Assembly (NCBI GenBank): GCA_025504975.1
Contig: JANUWI010000006.1
Span: 62,001 to 126,000 of the forward strand
From: Plenodomus lindquistii
Taxonomy: Eukaryota; Ascomycota; Dothideomycetes; Pleosporales; Leptosphaeriaceae
DNA length: 64,000 nt
Direction: 5' to 3'
Shown here: positions 38,346 to 53,000 of the stretch, piece by piece
Layout of the letters: every line of letters begins with the position of its first letter
Numbering within the stretch: position 1 is the first letter of the stretch
Translations under genes and position numbers: made by a program
The notes under the pieces: generated by a model
Told to the model about the DNA's origin: nothing
Databases searched by the model: none
What the model saw: only the letters and a program-made list of their open reading frames with translations

Positions 38346-39094
38346 AATAGAAAGTTTATAAAAGCGTATAATAAGTATATAGTATAGATAAAAAGGTATA
38401 AATTATAAATTACTCTAAATAAATACTAGATTATTTATTTTACTAATAAATATAACTAAATAAAAGACCTATAAAGTATAGTATTAATAGAAAAATACTA
38501 AATAAAACACTACTAGATATATATTAGAATTATAAAAGTAAAAATAAATCTAAAGCTTAAATAGATAAAATAGTATTTAATATTAGAAAAATAAATTTTT
38601 TTTAACTTTTTATTATAGCTTATAGTATTTATATAAAAACTATTAGTCTAATAGTTTTAACTTTTCTATATAGTAGTAATATAGCTAGTAATAAAATATA
38701 AATTTTAGCTATAAAGCTTTTAACTAGATAATACTTTCTAAAATAGAAATGTATAAAAAAGCTAGAAAGTATCTATATAGTATACCTAAAAAAGGTTATA
38801 GATATATATAAAAAAACGCCTATAATAGCTATATAGAAAAAAACTAAAGTACTACTACTACGCTTTTTAATAGAGGCTAATATACTAAAGTATATAAACT
38901 AAAGTATAAAAAATCTAGTAAAGCCTATAATCTAATCTATAATCTAAATAGTATAGAACTTATTTATATTAAAGTAAAAAGTATAAACGTAAGTACTAAT
39001 TTAAAGTAAGAAAATAGAGATTTTAGTAGAATTCTATCAAAGAATAAGTAGGTATTATAATAGAAAGTAGTAAAATTAAATTAGAGTTATAATA
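38346..39094. other. RIP-mutated DNA of unknown origin
   Basis: AT-rich, with no open frame and no match I could recognise to the other elements in the window. Confidence 0.5.
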
Positions 39095-39511
39095 GTTTAA
39101 GAATATAAAATACTAAAAGGCGTTTAAATTAGCTTAAAGGCATATAGAAGTACGCGTAGATTAAAAAGCTAAATAAATTATATTTTTATAAGCTTTATAT
39201 AAAAGAATAAAAAACCTATACTTTTATAGTTCTATTAAAAAGGTAAGCTATATAGAGTAGAACTTAGTAGTAGTTCTAGGCTTTTATAGAGTTTTTTTTT
39301 ATTCTCTACTATATTAGCACGTAGGTAATAGTAAAGTAGAAATTTCTATAGAATTTAAACTAGGTATAGTATAGAGGTAGTTTAGGTAGAGATTAGTATA
39401 GTTTTCTATTTTTAATAAGCTTATATAGAGAAAGATAGAGGTAGCTTATAAAAAGGCTTCTATAGCTAAAAGTTATTATTATAATAAAATATAGCTTTAT
39501 TATATTACTTT
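39095..39511 (-). repeat. LTR of Gypsy B2 (3' side), copy R3
   Basis: Matches R1 and R2; landmark attagcacgtaggtaatag near 39,313. Confidence 0.78.
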
Positions 39512-42500
39512 TTACTTTAAATTAAATAGTTCTATATCTAAGTATTCTCTATATTACCTTTATATAAAGTTTATTTTAGAATTATTATTTTATTAAAATA
39601 AATATAACTTTTTATTTACTATTTATTAATAATTATTATAATAACTACTAAATCTAGTAGTTACTCTAGTAGAATATAATAATTTTTTAAATATTATAAT
39701 TTTTTTTTTATTTTTTATACTCTACACCTCTATTATATATACTTTATTATTATTTATTATTACCTCTAATACTAATACTAAATAGCTTTTATAAAAATAT
39801 CTATTTCTATACTTCTAAGTATATACTTTTTAGTCTATTAGGTATTTTACTTATACTTTATCTAGGCCTAGTTCTATAGTAAATTTAACTTTACGTATTT
39901 ATTTAAATTAGTAGGTTTAAAAAAGTATACTTATTATATATTTCTAAATAAAAAGTTTAAACTAGTAAATAGCTATTCTTTTCTACTAGTTTAGAGCTTT
40001 TTCTAATCTTTTTAGGTGTTTATATATATAGAACTAGAATATAACTAAGTTATAGTAGTACTTTATAATTTTAAAAGCTTTACTATATAGACTATACTAG
40101 CTAATAAAAATAAAATAAAAAAGTTTTAAACTAAACTAGTAGATATAAAAGCTATAGCTAGCTTAGCTATAAAAATATTAGTTTCTATAGTATAGATAGT
40201 AACTACGTAGGTTACTAGCTTTAATATAACTAATATAATACTAGTAAGCTACTATATATAATAAAAAAAACTTTAGAGTCTATATAAAAAAGTTTTAGAC
40301 TTATATAAAAAAATATAGCTTTTTTAAAAAAATATAGTAGCTTTAGCTACTACTACTTCTAGAGAAACTTAAGGTTTTTCTAGTAGTAAAAAGAAATATA
40401 GGTCTATTTAAAAGCCTAATAGAAAGTTTTTAAAGCCTAAAAGTATGCAAAACTTTAAATTAAATAAAATATATAATACCTCTAATAATAAAGTAGAAAT
40501 TAAAAAGTTATAATAGTAAATAAATAAATTCTAAAAAGCTTTTATACCTATTTATAATAGTTAGCTTACTAGGCTAAAAGTTTTATTAGTAAAAGCTATA
40601 TACTAGTTTTATATATTAGCTGTAATCTTTATATATTAATAATAAAAAAACTATTAGACTAATAAAATATAATTATCTACTAACTATAATATATTCTTTA
40701 TTTTTTTTCTATATTTAAAGCTATCTATATAGTGCCTAAAAAGGTTCTAAATAATTAGAATACTTCTAGTAGAAATTTTATAGTTTATAGAAAAAGTTTA
40801 TAAAGTTAAAAGATAGATACTAAATTGAATCTAGATTATATTCTACCTAGCTAGCTTTATATTTAAATTTATTTTAAATAAATTTACTAGTAAAGATTTT
40901 TTTAACTTTCTATTTTTCTATACTTTATATAGAAGTAGCTAGTAGCTTTAAAACTTTTTATTCTAGAAAAGAATTATTAGAATTTTTATAAAAAATATTA
41001 AATATAAATATATTATATATTTCAAAATCTAAAAAAAGTTTAAATCTATAAAAATTTCTAATTTATTCTAGAATTTTAAAAATACTTTTTTATAGTTTAA
41101 ATAGCTTTTAGCTTAGTTTTAAAGTTACTAGATTAGTAGTAAAAAAATTAACTTTATTTTTTATTTTCTAATTAATAGAATATTAATAGGTATTAATAGT
41201 AGAATATATTTAGTTTTATATTTTTTTTATATTTTTTTTAGCTTATTTTTTAGTATTATATATTTAAATAGCTAGATTATAAACCTTTTAGTAGTTAAAT
41301 TTTTTAATAGAATTAGCTATTTTTAAATAGTACTAGTTCTAGCTTTATTAGAGTTTAGAACTATATAAAAGCTAGTATAGAGCTATTTCTATTAACGCGT
41401 ATAAAAGTAATATCTAGGCTTAGTTTATAAATAGAAAAAGTTTACTTTAGTTATTCTAGTAGTATATTTTAAATAGCTATAGGCGTTAGTTAATATATTT
41501 ATTTATAATTTTAGTTTAGCTATTAGTTTATTTATAATAAATAGTAGAAAGTTATATTTTAGTATTTATAATCTAATAAAATTTAAACTTAAATTAGAAA
41601 ATAAACTAGGCGCTATAGTTAGAAATAATACTTTTAAACATATATTTAAACTAGTATACCTATTATATAAATAGTTAAATAAAGCTTTAAACGTCTATTA
41701 TTTTATAGTATAGTATTATAATTACTTATTTTAAAAGTTAATTAATAATTATTAGAATCTAATTATAGCTGTATTAGTTTTTAGAGAAAAATTTAAAGTC
41801 TATTATAAAATATTATATAGGTTTTTTTAGAATTAGTAAAAAATAAAAAAACTTTTATATTTAGGTTTATTTTAAGTAAAATTTTTACTAAATAACGCAG
41901 TTATACACGTACTATTTATAGATAGTTTCTATTTCTTTTTAGTAGTATTATTATATAAGTAACTAGTAAATTTTTATAGTACTAGAATAGACTATTAATA
42001 CTTAATTATATACTTTTCTAATATGTTATATATAGAGTAGAGAGTCTAAAAAAATATAAAAGCAGTTACTATAAAAAAAAAGTCTATTATCTATCTAATA
42101 CTAAAAAAGTAGTAAAAAGCTTTTTTTTTAAAAAAACTATTAGTTTTTTTTTAACAGGGCTTCTATTAGCTCTAAAGAATCTAGTAATATTATTAGAGTT
42201 AGTTAAAAAAAAGTAATAGTTATTTATAAAAAGAACACTAGATATTATTTTATTAGTTTAAAGTTAGTATAGCTATATAGCCTAGTAGAGTTAAAAAAAA
42301 CTAAAAAGTAGTTATTTTACTAGGCTACTTTAAAATTTTTTATATTTTATTTGTAGTAACTAAGAATATCTACGCGTTTATTACTTTTACCTAAAATATA
42401 TTTAATTTAGAAGTTAAAAAAAGCTATAAACTTAGTTTAATTAGTTTATTATTAATTTAGAACTTTTATATTTATAAAGTACTTTAAAAATTAATAATTA

Positions 42501-43802
42501 GTATATACTTAGATTTAGTGCTAAACTAAAATTAGTTTAGCTTTCTATTTTTTAAAAGTAGTAATAATAGTAAATAGTTCTTTATTATATATTTTCTAAT
42601 TAAACTCTACTCTAGTAAATATTTTACTATAGAAAGCTATAGAGTACTATTTACTATCTAGGTATTTTTAAAATATAATTCTAGCTACTACTCTATCTAA
42701 AGTATTAGTTTCTAGTTTTATATTATAATTAGAATTAAAGTAGTATAGAACTAGAATTACTAGAAATAAAAATTTTAGCTTTTTAAAGGTATTTTAGTAA
42801 TTTTTAGTCTATATAAATAAAGTTTAAAAATTTTATAACACTATTATTAGCTTAGCTACTTATAAAAATTTAGAGATAAATTATTTATAAAATTTAGTAA
42901 ACTCTAGAAAAAATTTAATATCTATTATAGTAGTAGGTTAGACCTAGTTATAAAATACTTCTATTTTTTTTAAATCTACCTCTATTCTTTTATTAGTTAG
43001 AATATATTCTAAATACTTAGTTTAAATAATATAGAATTTACTTTTTTTAATAGCTATTTATAGTTCTACTTTTTACAGTTTTTATAGAATAAGTCTAATA
43101 TGCCTTTAGTAGCTCTAGATATTTTTAGAGTAAATAAAAATATTATCTAAATAGGTAATATAAAAATTATCTAAATAATCTATAAATATATTATTTATAT
43201 ACCTTTAATAGATAGAGGGGCTATTATAAAGGCTAAAAAAAAGTACTTTATACTTATATAATCTATAGTAGGTATAGAAAATAGTATATTCTTTAAACTC
43301 TAAATCTATATAGATTTTATTAAAAGCTATTTAAATATTAAACTTAGTAAAAATTCTAGCTTTATTTAAATAGATTAGTAAATTATTTATTTTTAGAATT
43401 AGATAGGCGTTTTTTTAAGTAAACTAGTTAAATTTATAGTAGTTAATATAGATATAGAGTAACTTATTAGGTTTATAGATATAGAAAATAGAGAAAGTAA
43501 AAAAGCTGTAACTAGTCTTTATAAATCTTTTTTATAAGTTTTTCTAGACGTACTTTTTAATAGCTTCTAAATCTTTAGTATTTTATTTATATAAAAGGCT
43601 AAAGTTATTAGATAGAAGTTTATTTAGAATAATTTTATAGTTATATAGTTAGTATTCTAGTAGTTTCTCTATAGCTAATAAACTAAATACGTTCTAATAC
43701 TACTAGTAGTAGAAAAAAAGTTAGTTCTAGATTAAATAGTTATTTTTTTAAATATTCTCTCTATTATAGTTTTAAAAAATCTAGTTAATTATATATAGAC
43801 TA

Positions 43803-45648
43803 ATATATTCTACTACTAAGCTAGCTACACTACTAAGCTAGCTACTTTTCTTTAGTATTATAAACACTATATTTTTCATTATTATTATTATTACTACTAA
43901 TATCTAACTCTACCGCTATAGAGCTTACATCTAATTTAGAAGTACTTTCTAAACCTTTCTAGTATATATAAGCGTTATGCCTAGTCTCTCTATAATTACT
44001 ATAGTATTAGATACCTAGTTAAACAGGTATTTAACTACTACTACTACGCGCATATTTTAATAGATTAAGCGCTATAGTTAAAGTAGTAGCAGCCTATAAC
44101 CTAGTACTATATTTAAAAGTATTTTTTTTCTAAATTTTCTTTTTTTTACACTTTTTTTTTTTATTATCTCTACTAATTACTTTTTAACTTTATAAATATA
44201 GGCTTAAAAAAAAGCGTTTTAGTATAGTATTAGTTTAGCTCTTTTTATAAGCTATAAAAAGCTAGCTTATATAGTAATAAGTAACTAAGTAAAAAACTTA
44301 TATATAAGCTTTAACTAAAACCTAAATTTATAAGTATTATTTAAAGTTTTAGATTACTATAGATTTGCTAGTAGAGAGGGTTAAAATAGAGTACGTATCT
44401 AGAAATTAATATAATCTAGTACTACCTACGCGTTAGTAGAGACTAGCTCTAATACTTTAAAAGCTTTTTAATAGTTATTAACTATAAACACATTAAAAAA
44501 CACGTCTTTAAAGGCTAGAAAAAAGCTTTTTTTATTAATATAGAAAACGTGTTAGCGTGCTAAGTTTTATACGCGCTAGAAGTATTTACGCTTTAATAGT
44601 AAAAAATATACTATATTAAATAGCTAAAGAATATAAAATAAATAGGCAGGTATATAAAGTATTAGAATTTTATTCTTTATATAGTAGTATCTAAACTTTT
44701 AGTTAAAATAGCTTTTATAGCTATTTAAAATTAGTAACTAGTATACCTCTATTTTTTACACTTTTATATATATATTATAGTGCTTTAACTACTCTAGCCT
44801 AAACACATTATTTATCTAGCTATTTTTAGAGACTAATAGTTTTTAATTATAAAAGATACTAGCTTTTTTATACTACGTAGAGATATATACACGTTTTTTA
44901 TAGATAATAAAAAATAAAGTTATATTCTCTAAAGTATATATACTCTAGATAATAGTAACCTATTTATAATTACCTAGCTAAATAAAGTCTAGCTAATTAT
45001 ATTTTTTAGAGTTTATAATAACTTTTATAGACCTAATTACGCCTATCTAGAAGCTAGTTTTATTAAAGTTATAAACATTATTATTCTAAATACTATACTT
45101 AGCTTTTATTTTATCTATGAATTTAAACTACGCGCTAATAATCTCTAGATTTTTCTACTTTATTCTCTACCTATTTTTTGCTTAGTTAAAAGCTATTTTA
45201 AGCTTATTTAAACGCGTTATAAAGCGCTTAGCCTAGTACTTACCTACTAGTATTCTATTATATACCTCTAGTATTTTATTAGCTATATTTTTTACTTTAT
45301 ACAGCTAGGGCGTAAACTCTTATAAATTAAAGTTAAAAATATATTAGATAATTATCTACTTTTTAGTAGTAGTAAATTTCTAGTAATTAGGTTAAATTTT
45401 AGCGCGTAAAGTAGTTCTATTAATCTAATTAGAAAGCCTCTAATAATTAACTCTAAAGGCTGCAGTAGCAGCCTATTAGCTTTTAAATTAGCTAGCTTTA
45501 ATAGTAGAATAGGCAAGTTCTAATTAGCCTTTAGCTTAAATTAATATCGCGTTGCGTTATTAGGGCATATTATATAGAGTGTAGTGTTTATAATACTAAA
45601 GAAAAGTAGCTAGCTTAGTAGTATAGCTAGCTTAGTAGTAGAATACGT
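43803..45648 (-). mobile_element. Fot1/pogo element, 1846 bp (same family as 30,275-32,119), inserted in B2
   Basis: The body aligns with the element at 30,275-32,119 almost base for base, apart from transitions, and in the same orientation. The ends are atatattc and acgt with TA duplications (43,801-43,802, 45,649-45,650). The terminal 17-bp units (TACTACTAAGCTAGCTA, CACTACTAAGCTAGCTA) differ from those of its sister by several transversions, yet agree with each other and with those at its own right end. Its insertion point in B differs from that of its sister, so the two insertions were independent. Confidence 0.83.
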
Positions 45649-48009
45649 TAGTAGTAAAGAACTTATTTTTTTTTATATTAAAATAAAAAGTATTAGCAGA
45701 AATAATAGTAATTTAAAAACTAGAAAAAGTTTTAAAAAGTTTTTAAAATAGGTCTAGTTTTTATATTTCTAAAAAAATATCCTAATATTATAAAGCTTTA
45801 AAATTTCTCTAAATATAATTAATTAAAAGGTATAGGCTACTAGTTTTCTAATATAACTTCTTTTTCTATAGAGCGTTTCTTCTTTTAATATTAAAAGTAA
45901 CGTGCTTTTTTAGTATTTTTTAATAAAATTATATAAAAATTAGAAAAATAGAAATATAGATTTTAAAGTAAATAGCTAGCTACTATAACTAGAATTTATC
46001 TATATCTAGTAGAATTTTAAACCTTTTTAACTATTATATTTTAATAATTACATTCTAGACTTCTAAATCTAGTATAATAAATAAATAGTTTAGAATCTTT
46101 TATTTATCTATAATTATATAGAGATAGATATATTCTATAACTAGTAAAAAAAATTAGTTTTTAAACCCTCTAACTATTACTAAATAGAGTAGTTTTTAGA
46201 CTCTAGTTTAAAATAAAAAAAATAAAAAAAAATAATATATAAATTTAGAAAAAAAAATTTTTAAACGCTAGTATTAATAAGTAATAGTAGTTTTACACCT
46301 ATATCTAGGTTATATAAACTAGTAGATATAAAAAAATAGAAACTTTAAAATAATTTTAAAAAATTAAAGTTTAATAGATTATACTTTTAATTTAATTTTA
46401 AATAGTATAATACTTTTAGAACTATTTATTTTCTATTTAATTTTTTTCTAGGTCTAGTACTTTAGTAGCGTTATAATATTAGTTAGAGTAATTTTTAATT
46501 ATAATTTTTTCTATTTATAGTAATAGATATTAATTAGTGTAGTATTCTAGTTTATTATAATTATAGTAGTTACCTAGTACCTTTTTAGAAGCTAGAGTAG
46601 CTATTATTTACTATAAAAGTACTATAGTTAATTATAGAAAAGTTTAAAAAGCTATATATAGTATAGTATTTTCTAAAGTCTTTTTTCTAGAAGTATTTAA
46701 ACTAGGTTATACTATAATTCTAGATTAGAATTTAGTAGTACTATTATAAAAAAAGTTCTAATAATATATATTTTTTAAGTAGGTTTTTTTTTCTATATTA
46801 AAAGTAGTAAAGTGCTTTATTATATCTAGAAAAAAATTATTATAGGTATATTTAAACCTTTAACTAGAAATATATAGACTAGAAGTTATTTTTACCTATA
46901 TATAGTAAATCTATTCTAAATATAATATATATTTTTTTATAGTATAGTTTAAAAAATATACTTTAAAAGTAAAAAGAGTTTTATTTTTTTTTATATATAG
47001 TTAGTTAAAAATATTACGTGCTTTAGTTTATTTATTATATATAATAAAATATCTATTAAGCGTAGCTATTATACATTTATAGAAAAAAAGTAGTTAGCTT
47101 TATTATTAGATAAGTATTAAAGTTTAAAATATTTTTTAGCTAGACTAGAAGTATTACTCTAGACTACTACTATATAAACACGCTTAAAATAGTAGTAGTT
47201 ATTATTAATTTTAAATTAATCTAGTATTAAAGCCTTCTATTATTTATAAATAAAATTCTTTCTATCTAATAGTTTAGAAATAGAAAAAGTGCGCTCTAAT
47301 AAACGTAGCTTTTTAAAAATATAAAAAAAATCTTTAGAAAGTAATCTAGTTAACTTGTAATATTAATAAATTTAAAAGTTTTTAGTAGAAAATAAAAATA
47401 AATTTAGAAATAAAGTTAGATAAATTTCTTTTTTTTAATAAATTTTATTTTAGTTTATAGAGCTGCTAATTTAGCGTATAGCTAGGCTATTATTTCTATA
47501 GTATTATTAGAAATTATAGTTAGTAAATTTCTAGATTCTACTAAAATAAATCTTGCTTTTATTTAACTTGAATTATTTTTTAATTAGCTAGTATTAGTTA
47601 TTTTTTATATTTTAAATATTTAATAAGTTTATAAGCCTTTTATAAAAGCTAGTTATTTTTTTTTATTTTTTAAAAAGTAAAATTTATTATCTATTAATAA
47701 AAATAGATATTAGCTTTACTTTTAATTTTACTAGATTATTAGTAGTTTTTAAGTTTTTACTTTAGCGCTATCTAATATAACTATTTTAAAAGTAATCTAA
47801 GCTAGTAATACTATAAAAATTTAAACCTATAAATTTTAGTTAACTAGAAATTTCTAGAATCTAGTTTTAGAATTATTAATAGATTTATTAGTATTAATTA
47901 AAGCTAGAACTAAAAAAGTTTTACAGGCTAGTTAACTAAAAAATTTAAATAATTTTTTTAAATAAATTAGTAATATTATATAAACTATTACTAGTAAAAA
48001 AAATTTTTT

Positions 48010-48391
48010 TATAATATAATAGTTTAAAAGTATATAGAAATACGCGTAGATTAAAAAACTAAATAAATTATATATTTATAAATTTTATTTAAAAAAATAA
48101 AAAAATTATACTTTTATAGTTCTATTAAAAAAGTAAACTATATAAAGTAGACTTTAGTAGTAGTTTTAGACTTTTATAAAGTTTTTTTTTTCTCTACTAT
48201 ATTAGCACGTAGGTAATAGTAGAGTAGAAATTCTAGTTGAATCTAGGCTAGGTATAGTATAGAGGTAGTTTAGATAGAGATTAGTATAGTCTTCTATTTT
48301 TAATAAACTTGTATAGAGAAAGATAGAGGTAGCTTATAAAAAGGCTTCTATAGCTAAAATTTATTATTATAATAGAATATAGCTTTATTAC
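48010..48391 (-). repeat. LTR of Gypsy B2 (5' side), copy R4
   Basis: Matches R1 to R3; landmark attagcacgtaggtaatag near 48,199. Ends in tttattaca, a plausible LTR terminus. Confidence 0.75.
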
Positions 48392-49990
48392 AAAAGTAAG
48401 TAAATAATTATAAAAAAAAACTACTATAAAATAGTAAATAAAAAAGGAATAGAAAGTAAAATAAACAGTTTAAATAGAAAAGCTAATAGAGATACTAATT
48501 TAGAAAGCTATTATAGAAATAGGTTTTTAGTAATAATTAGAAAAAAGATTATTATATTACTAGCTAGAAAGAGATTATACTATATATACGCTTGCTATAT
48601 AGAACTACATAGGTATAAATAGAGAAGCTTTATAAAAAAAATTTAAATTAAGTAGATATAGTATTAGCTAAGTACTATATACGTATAATAAAAGCTATAT
48701 AATAATTTAACTAAATTCTAGACTATAGATTTACTTCTACTAAAAATAGAAGCTATTAGTTTTAACCTCTAGCTATTAATTTATAAGGTTCTAGTAGTAA
48801 AGTAAAGCTACTTTTATAGATAAATAAGCTAAATAGTCTAATATATTCTATTCTACTATTTATATTATAATAGGATATTACTACTACTTTAGCTATAGTT
48901 CTAAAAAACCATAGAGATTTTTTAGAATCTAAACTAGGTAAAACTAGTAGCTAGATACATTATTAAATAGAGAGTTCTAGAGTAGTCTAGAGTAGTAAAA
49001 GAGATTAAAATAGAAAAAGTAAACGCGCACGCTGTAATAAAACTTATAAAAATAGAGATAGAAAAGTTAAAAAAAAAGTAGAAGCTTAAAACTTTCCCTC
49101 TATATAGAGGTAAAAGTAATAGAAAAAAAAGCTAAAGTAAAAAAAACTAGACTATATATTAATAGAAGTAAGTAGCTAGAATAGAGATTAGAAAAGGTTT
49201 TTACTAGGTTTTAAAAGCGCGTGTTTTTTCTATAGCTATAGTTTATATAGCTAGTTCTAGTATAGATTTAATAGTAAATAGAATAATTATTATTATTATA
49301 TATTAATAGAAATAGTACTATACTAGCTTTTATATAGTTTTAAACTCTAATAGAGCTAGAACTAGTACTATTTAAAAGTAGTAAATTTTATTTAAAAATT
49401 TAACTTTTAGAGAGTTTATAATCTAGCTATTTAGATATATAATATTTAGAAACTAGCTATAAAAAGTATATTAAAAGTATAAAACTAAATATATTCTACT
49501 ATTAATCCTAATTAACATTCTATTAACTAAAAAATTAGGGATAAAATCTACTTTTATATTACTAATATAGTAACTATAAAACTAAGCTAAAAGGTATTTA
49601 AACTATAAATAAATCCTTTTAAATTTCTTAAATAAATTAGGTATTTCTAGTAATGTAAACTTTTCTAAAATTTAATCTAGTATCTAGCTTCTAACTTTAT
49701 AAACTTGTTTTATAAATTATAAAACTTCTACTAGAAGTATTCTAATTATTTTAAACCTCTTTAGAGACTATATAAATGGCTTTTAGTATAGAAAAAAATT
49801 AAAAAAATATTAAAATAGTAGATAATTATATTTTCTAAATTTAATAGTTATTTTATTATTAAAATTTAAAATTTATAGCTAATATATAGAACTAGTATAT
49901 AGGTTTAATTAAAATACTTTTAGTCTAGTAAACTAACTATTATAAATAAGTATAGAAGCATTTTAATATTTATTTATTTACTACTATAGC
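48392..49990 (+). mobile_element. Inverted fragment of Gypsy family B (B3)
   Basis: Sequence at about 49,240-49,750 is the reverse complement of B1 at about 19,300-19,750 (shared block gagctagaactagtactat). This piece therefore lies in plus orientation. The part before 49,200 is AT-rich, without open frames, and only tentatively assigned. Confidence 0.55.
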
Positions 49991-50009
49991 TTTTTAACTT
50001 CTATTTTAT

Positions 50010-53000
50010 AAAATTATACTATTTATATAGTATACTAAATTTTACTAGTTAGTCTAAAACTAGGTTTAACTTTATATATATAAAATAATTAAATTATATA
50101 AGCTATAGTATAGCTAGCTAGTAGATTTCTAGTAGATCTAAAAGTAGAAAGTCTCTACTTTCTACAACACTAAATATTACCTAATTAGGCTTAGTGTAGA
50201 ACTAGCTAGAATTTTCTATAATTTTTATCTAGATAGATAGAAGTATAACTAGCTAGATAGAATTATTACGTATTTACTTTAGTTTTAATTTTTTTACTAT
50301 TAACTAGTTTTTTATTAGTATTTATTTAGTACAATATTAGTATTATAAATTACAGAGGTAATTTAAAAATTTAGAATTTAAAAAGAATTAAAGGATTTAA
50401 AGATATTATTAATTCTGTAGTAACTATTTATATAAATAAGGGCTTATCTCTATATTATATAGTAATCTAGAATTTAAATAATTATTTTTAACGTACCTTA
50501 CGGACGAGCGGTCTACACAGACAAGTAGTCTACCTCTGCTAAGACTCTACTAAAACTACACACACCTACGTAATATTCTACTAATAATACTAGATAGGAC
50601 CCTTTAATAAAGCTTAGATATAGTTTACGCTATAGATTTTAAAACAAGACGTAAATCTCTTTTTATAACGCGCTGTAGCTATTTATAATATTTTCTATAC
50701 TACTTTATATTAAAAATATACTAGTTAACCTTTACGTAGAGATTATACGCTTAATCTAAAAAAACTAAATAAAAATAAAGAGAAAGTAATTATTTAGTAT
50801 ATACTTAAACTATATACGTAAAGATTTCTTTTAAAGCTTATAGCTATAGTAAATATAGCTAATTTATTACGTAATAAGCGTAATCTAGACTATATTAGCG
50901 TAAACTAGCCTAGTACGTTTATTAAACGCTGCTTTAAATTTAAAGTAAAGTTTAATTATAAGTATAACTATAAAAAAGCTCTATATAAAAACTTAAAGGT
51001 TATTAAAGCCTAGTTTAAACTAGTAGCTAATATAAAAGAGAAGTACAGTATCTAGAATAAAAATATATATAACTTTAATAAAATAGGCTTTATAATAGGC
51101 TAGATATTAATAGAAGTAGTTATTATAGCTTTAGAGTATTAAAAATAACTAAAGGCAGTCTAGTAGAGTAACTAGAAGTAGATAATAGTTATTTAGAAAA
51201 TTAACGCAATAGAATAGGCTATTCTACCTTTTATTATTTTTAAAGGCTGCTACTATTTTTTAGCCTAGTATAAAAAGGATAGCCTGCCTAGAAATTAGAT
51301 TATTATAGTCTCTAAAAATAGCTAGATAACTAATAAATTTAGATATTAGTAGCTAGAGCACTTTAATACCTATACTAAAACGCGTACTGTTAGAGAGTAC
51401 TAGCTGTTTATTATTAATAGCTATAAAAACTATAACTCGCTTAAATTCTAGTAATACTATAAAAAAAAAAATTATTACTATATATATACTTTTTTATTTA
51501 TTACACCTTTTCTAGCTATTTAATATAAATTATTTTACTTTTTTAAAATAGGTGTATAGCTGCTAAGCTAAAAAGCTTATATATAACTATATTATATATA
51601 TTATAAAGCTTAAGTTTCTACTTTACTTTATACACGCTTATAAAGCTATAATAACTTCTAGTAATATTTAAAAAAAGTTTTAAAGTACTAGACTAGTTTT
51701 ATATAAGCTAGAGTTAGTTATATTACGCTTTAAAGTCTAGTTACGTACTCTATTACTACTCCCTATTAATAATAAGCTCTAGTAGTTGTAAACTTTAAAT
51801 AATACTTTTAAATTAGAGTTATAGTTAACGCTTATAAAGGTAAAAATTTAGAGGTATATAAATAGCTTACTAACTTCTATAGTTAAAGCTTTTAAAAAGG
51901 TATTAAAAAGGGCTGTAATTATTACGCATAAGCTAGTATTAGCGTAGAAAGAGATTACTAAGCTTTAAACTACTAATAAAGCTGCTACACGTTATAAATT
52001 ATATAAAAAGAAATAGGTTTAGTATAAAAGTAACTTTATAGCTAAAAAAGGCTTATATTTAACTACTCTAAAAAAGTTTAAAACGCGTAGTAATAGAAAG
52101 AAAGTAAAAAAAAAAAAGTAGGCTAGTAAAAGCTATAAGTAAGTATAATACTATATATAGTGCTATAAAATAGAGTATAACTTATAAACGTATAAAAATA
52201 AAGTAGAAGTAGTTATAGAATAGTATTTAGGCTAGTTTTACGCCGTGCAGCGCTATATTATGCTACTTTAGACTAGAATAGAGTGTAGTTTTAGTAGGGT
52301 CTTAGCAGAGGTAGACTGCTTGTCTATATAGACTGCTTATCTATAAAGTACGTTATATTATTTTTTATTTTTATAAGCTACAATAATTATTATTATATTA
52401 ATTACCTATTTAGAACTAGTTTCTAGATTCTATTTCTATTTAGAGAGAAAGTTTTATATTTTATTATTATCTCTACTAAAACTTTTTTATATAATTAAGT
52501 ATAGAATAATATTATTAAAAGTAAAAATTATAGATTAAACTGCTCGCTATATAATAAAAACTCTAATAAAAATAAATTAATAGAATTATTATAGATTAGC
52601 AATTGGAATTAGAGTAAAGATCTAGAATCTAGAAAATCTACTACTAGTAATATATTTATATTACGTAATATAATACATAATTCTAATAATAGTAATATTA
52701 CTATTAGTTAGATATTTAAATTCTAGAAAACTATTACTCTAAGTTCTATAGAAGTATAATATATAGCTTTAAAAGAAGCTATAAAAAAGTCTTTATATTT
52801 ATAAAATTATATTAAAAAATTGTTTAATACTCTAAATAATAGAGAGATAAATAATATTTATAGTTTATTTAATAAAGTAAATATAATTAAAACAAATAGT
52901 TTATTTACTATAGAACTAGCTAAAAATCTAATTTATTACGCTAGAACTAAAAACGTAGATATAACTTAATATTTTATAAAAGAAAGTCTACATAGTAATA

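Larger units (their letters stand above)
39095..48391 (-). mobile_element. Ty3/Gypsy family B, copy B2 (RIP fossil, interrupted once)
   Basis: LTR-like repeats R3 (39,095-39,511) and R4 (48,010-48,391) flank it. Subtracting the Fot1/pogo insertion (43,803-45,648) leaves about 7.45 kb. It is collinear with B1: 39,500-42,195 matches 17,850-20,547; 42,200-43,800 matches 27,495-29,090; 45,650-48,000 matches 29,095-33,290 without its insert. It is a natural control that shows the empty sites of both B1 insertions. The gag zinc knuckle near 46,530-46,575 is more damaged than in B1; even its His has become Tyr. Confidence 0.82.
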
